A stretch of 58,366 nt of DNA from Burkholderiaceae bacterium (GTDB taxonomy: Bacteria > Pseudomonadota > Gammaproteobacteria > Burkholderiales > Burkholderiaceae_B), in NCBI GenBank assembly GCA_020851995.1, contig JADZBO010000246.1:1-58366 (forward strand), read 5' to 3'. A model generated the notes under the pieces. The model worked only from the letters and a program-made list of their open reading frames with translations, was not told where the DNA came from and ran no database searches. A program made the position numbers and the translations under genes. Below are positions 54,696 to 58,366 of the stretch, in pieces. Numbering within the stretch: position 1 is the stretch's first letter; the number at the start of each line of letters is the position of its first letter.

Positions 54696-55569
54696 GCAGT
54701 GCTCCGGTTGCGCGGTTCCATGCGTCCTTCAGGGCGCGACGCACCAGCACACCGACCAGATGCCGGCGATAGTCGGCCGAGGCATGCAGATCGGTCGAGG
54801 GCTCCACGCCAGCCCGCACCGACGCCACCGCGTCGTCCAGCGTGCTCTCGTCACACGTCTGACCAAAGAGAATTGTTTCGGCTTCAAACATGCGTTGTGC
54901 AACGTCGCCCACGCCCATGACGCCCACCCGTGCCTCGACGACCCGCCCCGCATCGACGTGCAGCACGACACCGACTGCGGCCAGTGCGAAATCACCCGAG
55001 CGGCGCGCGACCTCCTCGAAAGCCCAGCCGGCGCCTTGCGGCAAACCCGGCAACCGGATCTGCGTCACGATCTCGTCCTCCTCGACCGCCGAAGTCAGGG
55101 GGCCGAGAAAAAACTCCTGCGCTTCAAGCTCGCGGGCGCCGCGCGACGACACCAGACTGATTTGCGCATCGAGCAACACCATCATCAGCGGAAGCTCCGC
55201 CGCCGGATCGGCGTGCGTGATACTGCCGCCAATCGTGCCGCGGTTGCGAATCGCCAGGTGCGCGACGTGCTGCATCGCCGCGTGCAGGACCGGAAACCGC
55301 TCGCGCACAATGTCCGCGGTTTCGAGCGTGTGATGGCGCGTCAGCGCGCCGATGTCCAGTCCGCCATCGGCACGAACGCGCACGAAATCCAGCTCCGCGA
55401 TCCGGTTGATGTCGATCAGAACTCCGGGGTTGAGCAGGCGGAAATTCAGCATCGGAATCAGACTCTGGCCACCCGCAATGACCTTGCCGTCGCCGTCGGC
55501 GGCGTGCAGCGCCTTGACGGCCTCGGCCAGGGTTTGCGGGCGCAGGTAAGCGAACTTGGGCGGTTTCAT
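54682..55569 (-). CDS. Molybdenum hydroxylase FAD subunit, CoxM-like
   Basis: 295 aa. FAD-binding motifs VIAGGQSLIPMLNFR and TIGGSITHADPAAELP are the typical pair in CoxM and related medium subunits. The C-terminal CO_deh_flav_C domain begins near FEEVARRSGDFALAAVGVVL. It moves electrons to the respiratory chain or NAD. ATG at 55569 is next to a 14-bp repeat that lies in the short gap to the preceding gene. Confidence 0.93.
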   Translation of the reverse strand: MKPPKFAYLRPQTLAEAVKALHAADGDGKVIAGGQSLIPMLNFRLLNPGVLIDINRIAELDFVRVRADGGLDIGALTRHHTLETADIVRERFPVLHAAMQHVAHLAIRNRGTIGGSITHADPAAELPLMMVLLDAQISLVSSRGARELEAQEFFLGPLTSAVEEDEIVTQIRLPGLPQGAGWAFEEVARRSGDFALAAVGVVLHVDAGRVVEARVGVMGVGDVAQRMFEAETILFGQTCDESTLDDAVASVRAGVEPSTDLHASADYRRHLVGVLVRRALKDAWNRATGALHAGN

Positions 55570-55572
55570 GCG

Positions 55573-55608
55573 TTGCTCATGATGGTTTGCTCATGATGGT
55601 TTGCTCAT
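55573..55608. repeat. 14-bp tandem repeat spanning a stop codon and the ribosome-binding region
   Basis: TTGCTCATGATGGT at 55573-55586 and 55587-55600, plus a third partial copy at 55601-55608. It covers the stop of the CoxG-crotonase gene and the 35 bases before the coxM-like start. On the coding strand each copy gives an ATGAGC, so extra potential start-stop signals precede the real ATG at 55569. Confidence 0.85.
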
Positions 55609-57059
55609 TTCCCGGTGAAGACCGGGGCGCGCTTTTCGACAAAGGCCTGACGGGCATCACGGTAGTCGTCACTGGCAACCGCCCGGTTCACCACCTCGTC
55701 GACGACCTGAGCGCTGAGGAGTCCCATGTCCATGGTCAGCCCGTTGAGCATGGTCTTTGTCCCTGCAATGGTGAGCGGTGCGTTGTCGGCCAGCCGCGCG
55801 GCATAGGCAAGCGCAGCTGCCATCGGCTGCTCGGCCACCCCATCGACGAACCCGATGCGTTGCGCCTGAGCCGCATCAAACACCGCCGCGCTGAACATGA
55901 TGTGCCGAGTCTGTGCAAGACCGACGAGCGCCAGCAGCCGCTGCACCCCGCGCACGCCGTAGACCACCGACAGTCGTGCCGCCGGAATGCCGAACCGCGC
56001 ATCGGTCCGGGCCCAGCGGAAGTCGCACGCCATGGCCAGATGACACGCGCCGCCCATGCAGTAGCCATCGATCACGGCCAGGGTGGGCTTGGGTGTTGCC
56101 GCAATTGCGTCGCAGCAAGCGTCAACCGCCCGCTCGTAGGCCTCCCCTTGCGCAACCGTTGCGCGCACTTCGCCAAATTCAGAGATGTCGGCACCGGCAC
56201 TGAAGCAGCCGCCCGCTCCCGTCAGGAAAATGGCACGGATCTCGGGACGCGCGCCCAGTTCGGTAAAGAGTGTGGCCAGATCGCGCCACATGGCGAGCGA
56301 GACGGCATTGCGCTGCGACGCACGATTCAGGGTCACGACCGCGGCCTTGTGACGTGTCACGGGGTCGGTTAAAACCCCGGTGCCCTGATTGCCTGCCGGA
56401 CGCGTGCCGGACGCCGGTCCGGAGTTCGGATCCTGCCCGCGACCAATCAGTCGGCTGAACCAACCACCCGCGCGCCCCGGGGCGGCCGCACCCGGGTCGC
56501 TTCCTGCCGGTTCGGCCAGGTCAATCAGGGTGACCACCAGGTGATCGCCGCTTGTCAGTCCAGAGGGCGATAGGGGCGTTGAATCAGCGGACGTGGCGTC
56601 CCCGGATTCATCCGCGGGCGGACAGAGGATTGCGTTGAATTTGGCAAAAAACTGCTCGGCCATCTTGCGCGCGGTCGAGTCAATCAACCGCGAGCCGAGT
56701 TGGGCGATCTTTCCGCCGATGTTGGCGGTGACGCCGTAACGCAACAGCGTGGCGCCTGAGCTGTCGGGCACCAGTTCGACCGTGATGTCGCTCTTGGCAA
56801 ACCCCGCGACGCCTCCCTGGCCTTCGCCAACCAGCCGATAGCTGCTGGGCGCGACGATATCGCACAGCGTGACCTTGCCGTTGAATTTGGCCTTGATCGG
56901 CCCGACCTTGACCACCACAAGCGACGTGAACTCGGTGTCCGAAACCCGCTCCAGGGTTTCGCACCCGGGGATGCAGGCCTTGAGGACCTCCGGATCGTTC
57001 AATGCGGCCCAGACGGCCTCGCGGGAGGCGTCCAGGCGGATTTCATCTTTGAGTTCCAT
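55605..57059 (-). CDS. CoxG (SRPBCC)-crotonase fusion protein
   Basis: 484 aa in one open frame. Residues 1-150 are a CoxG-type SRPBCC domain (LDASREAVWAALNDPEVLKACIPGCETLE; Gly-rich IGGKIAQLGSRLI). Residues 150-230 are a Pro/Gly/Ser-rich linker with WFSRLIGR, similar to the membrane-tail region of CoxG. Residues 232-484 are a crotonase domain with oxyanion-hole loops CFSAGADI and GYCMGGACHLA. The two catalytic Glu of enoyl-CoA hydratase map to H340 and A361, so it is probably not a hydratase. The start at 57059 gives the normal CoxG MELKDE opening. No start codon lies at the crotonase boundary, which supports a true fusion. Confidence 0.85.
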   Translation of the reverse strand: MELKDEIRLDASREAVWAALNDPEVLKACIPGCETLERVSDTEFTSLVVVKVGPIKAKFNGKVTLCDIVAPSSYRLVGEGQGGVAGFAKSDITVELVPDSSGATLLRYGVTANIGGKIAQLGSRLIDSTARKMAEQFFAKFNAILCPPADESGDATSADSTPLSPSGLTSGDHLVVTLIDLAEPAGSDPGAAAPGRAGGWFSRLIGRGQDPNSGPASGTRPAGNQGTGVLTDPVTRHKAAVVTLNRASQRNAVSLAMWRDLATLFTELGARPEIRAIFLTGAGGCFSAGADISEFGEVRATVAQGEAYERAVDACCDAIAATPKPTLAVIDGYCMGGACHLAMACDFRWARTDARFGIPAARLSVVYGVRGVQRLLALVGLAQTRHIMFSAAVFDAAQAQRIGFVDGVAEQPMAAALAYAARLADNAPLTIAGTKTMLNGLTMDMGLLSAQVVDEVVNRAVASDDYRDARQAFVEKRAPVFTGK

Positions 57060-57099
57060 GGGGCTTGAATCCGGTTGGGTGCAGTCCGATGCGCGGCAG

Positions 57100-57549
57100 T
57101 CAGGCAGCGGCGGCGGGCAGCGCGAGTTTTTTGAGCGCGCGCACCAGCGAGTCCGGCACCGGTACCGGCCGATTGGTCTCGCGATCGACGTAAACGTGCA
57201 CAAACTGCCCCTGGGCCGACGCCAGATCCTCGTCGTTGCGGAAAATGGCGATGTCGTAGCGCACGCTGCTGGAGCCCAGTTTCGCGAGGCGCAAGCCGAC
57301 GCTGATGCGGTCCGGGAAGGCGATCGAACTGAAATAGTTGCAATGGGTATTGACGACCAGACCTACGACCGGGGACTTCTCGATGTCGAGCACACCGCTT
57401 TCAATCAGGAAATGGGTCACCGCAGTGTCGAAATACGAGTAGTAGACGACGTTGTTGACATGCGCAAACACGTCGTTGTCCATCCAGCGGGTGGTGACCG
57501 GCAGGAAGTGCGCAAAGGCGGCACGGGATTCAGGGGCTGAACGGGTCAT
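57100..57549 (-). CDS. Acyl-CoA thioesterase, 4-hydroxybenzoyl-CoA thioesterase family
   Basis: 149 aa hot-dog fold. TTRWMDNDVFAHVNNVVYYSYFDTAV holds the catalytic Asp (in the D-x-FxHVNN motif), followed by the long helix. SSVRYDIAIFRNDEDLASAQGQFVHVYVD is the second half. It would release CoA from an acid product or scavenge stuck CoA. The ATG at 57549 has GAGGTTCTC upstream. First gene of the operon, 41 bases before the CoxG-crotonase start. Confidence 0.9.
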   Translation of the reverse strand: MTRSAPESRAAFAHFLPVTTRWMDNDVFAHVNNVVYYSYFDTAVTHFLIESGVLDIEKSPVVGLVVNTHCNYFSSIAFPDRISVGLRLAKLGSSSVRYDIAIFRNDEDLASAQGQFVHVYVDRETNRPVPVPDSLVRALKKLALPAAAA

Positions 57550-57683
57550 CAGAGAACCTCGGTGTTGAAGGGCAGGACGCGCGCAAGAACCAGCGAATTC
57601 GACCGGATACGCAGCTTATGAAACCGCGCGACCCGTGTGAACCCGGCGACGGGAATTCGACTTGCCTCATGCCTTCCCGATTA

Positions 57684-57729
57684 ACTTGCATAACTGAACT
57701 ATAAACGCATCCTCGTTTGAAATGCAAGT
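57684..57729. promoter_or_regulatory. Inverted repeat and possible promoter in the thioesterase-paaY divergent region
   Basis: Inverted arms ACTTGCAT (57684-57691) and ATGCAAGT (57722-57729), 38 bases centre to centre. Between them, on the minus strand, lies a -10-like TATAGT (57703-57698), with a weak -35-like TTGCAT 18 bases upstream of it. This would start the operon transcript near 57691, about 140 bases before the thioesterase. The arms are good candidates for a regulator such as the tandem-HxlR protein. Confidence 0.35.
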
Positions 57730-57829
57730 GCTGTGCGTTCCAAATACCGTGCGGTTTACCAAATCCGGATTTGTCCCTAGACTTACGGACTCCTTAAACA
57801 CTGCGAGCGCCAGGCGTCGCCCAATCCCC

Positions 57830-58366
57830 ATGACCAAGGTTTATTCCATCGACGGTGTGACTCCGGTCGTTCACCCGACCGCCTTCGTGCACCCCACCGC
57901 TGTGCTAATCGGCGATGTCGTCATCGGCCCGCGCTGTTACATCGGCCCGCTGGCCAGTCTGCGCGGAGATTTCGGCCGCATCATCATCCATGAAGGCGCC
58001 AATATCCAGGATAGTTGCGTGTTGCATGGATTTGCAGAGTGCGACACCGTCGTGGATGTCGACGGCCACATCGGCCATGGCGCGGTGCTGCACGGTTGCA
58101 AGATCGGCCGCAACGCACTTGTGGGCATGAACGCGATCGTGATGGACGATGCCGTTATCGGTGAATCGAGCATCATCGGCGCGGCATCCTTTGTGAAAGC
58201 AGGGGCGAACATTCCTCCCCGCAGCATGGTGATGGGCACACCCGCCAAAGTCATCCGCGAACTGCGCGACGAGGAAATCGAATGGAAAAGCAAGGGCACC
58301 GAGCAATACCACCATCTGACGGAGCGCTCCCTGCTGACCATGCGCGAAACCACCGCGCTGACGGAG
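57830..58366 (+). CDS. paaY: PaaY-like gamma-carbonic-anhydrase-fold hexapeptide protein (3' end cut off)
   Basis: 179 codons from ATG at 57830 to the window edge; the open frame continues, and the family is about 195-200 aa. Left-handed beta-helix hexapeptide repeats ([49 protein letters not shown]) and the three His positions of gamma-carbonic anhydrases are in place (HEG..., [10 protein letters not shown]). PaaY acts as a thioesterase that protects CoA in phenylacetate breakdown in E. coli. It is divergent from the Mo-hydroxylase operon, which strengthens the idea that the region handles CoA esters of an aromatic or cyclic acid. Confidence 0.92.
   Translation, partial: MTKVYSIDGVTPVVHPTAFVHPTAVLIGDVVIGPRCYIGPLASLRGDFGRIIIHEGANIQDSCVLHGFAECDTVVDVDGHIGHGAVLHGCKIGRNALVGMNAIVMDDAVIGESSIIGAASFVKAGANIPPRSMVMGTPAKVIRELRDEEIEWKSKGTEQYHHLTERSLLTMRETTALTE

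Noticed and set aside
51056-55569. Annotation of the CoxMSL set as an aerobic CO dehydrogenase
   Set aside because: The CoxL-like active-site loop has no catalytic Cys, so CO oxidation is not supported.
1-58366. tRNA, rRNA, CRISPR, phage or insertion-sequence content
   Set aside because: Reading the spacers showed no cloverleaf, no regularly spaced repeat array with unique spacers, and no transposase or integrase translation; all tandem repeats found are direct short-unit arrays.

Overview
The window is GC-rich, gene-dense DNA with no stretch over 300 bases lacking a gene. It looks like chromosome from a betaproteobacterium of the Burkholderiales. The pointers are the gene order NUDIX-aat-bpt-pyrD, the order dusB-fis-purH-ruvC-ruvA, a polyhydroxyalkanoate phasin, a Bug-type (TctC) binding protein and PaaY. 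An Alcaligenaceae-like (Bordetella/Achromobacter side) member is my best inference from gene order and protein style; no rRNA is present to confirm it. I saw no tRNA, rRNA, insertion sequence, prophage or CRISPR array.

Layout. 1-2803 (minus): an IorAB-type periplasmic molybdenum hydroxylase followed by a cut-off exported protein, probably its cytochrome c. 2960-9480 (plus): two MFS transporters, a conserved unknown protein, a NUDIX hydrolase, the two N-degron aminoacyl-transferases Aat and Bpt, and PyrD. 9551-13267: a phasin with a well-formed promoter flanked by PhaR-like sites, a Bug binding protein, an IclR regulator with a long palindrome upstream, and a CinA-like domain protein. 13359-24685: mostly single genes (EI24 membrane protein, thioredoxin-like protein, RhlE, AzlCD, CHCC zinc finger, NTF2-like, YheT hydrolase, BepA-like M48 protease, GalU, CtaG, PepP, TM2-like protein). 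24771-34218: ubiH, dusB, fis, purH, ruvC, ruvA, then three opposite-strand genes (epimerase, NDUFA9-like, threonine dehydratase-like) that separate ruvA from ruvB. 34282-39709: RecQ, an exported barrel-like protein, and a divergent OmpR/EnvZ-like pair. 39721-42254: a 7/8-bp satellite and a cydAB pair whose CydA has lost most residues that bind heme b558 and quinol. 42328-46137: glnS and minCDE.

46312-57549 (minus) is the most unusual region. It is an apparent catabolic operon of about 11 kb: 4HBT thioesterase, a CoxG-crotonase fusion, CoxM, CoxS, an AiiA-like metallo-beta-lactamase-fold lactonase, CoxL, a short-chain dehydrogenase, an acyl-CoA ligase, a tandem-HxlR regulator and a Liv-type binding protein. 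A PaaY gene (cut by the window end) is divergent. The gene set suggests CoA activation of a carboxylic acid, hydroxylation by a non-CO molybdenum hydroxylase, dehydrogenation, crotonase-type chemistry, lactone opening and CoA release. The substrate cannot be read from the sequence. Several spacers in this operon carry short tandem repeats.

All alignments to family motifs were made by eye from memory. Promoters and operators are pattern calls without experimental support.
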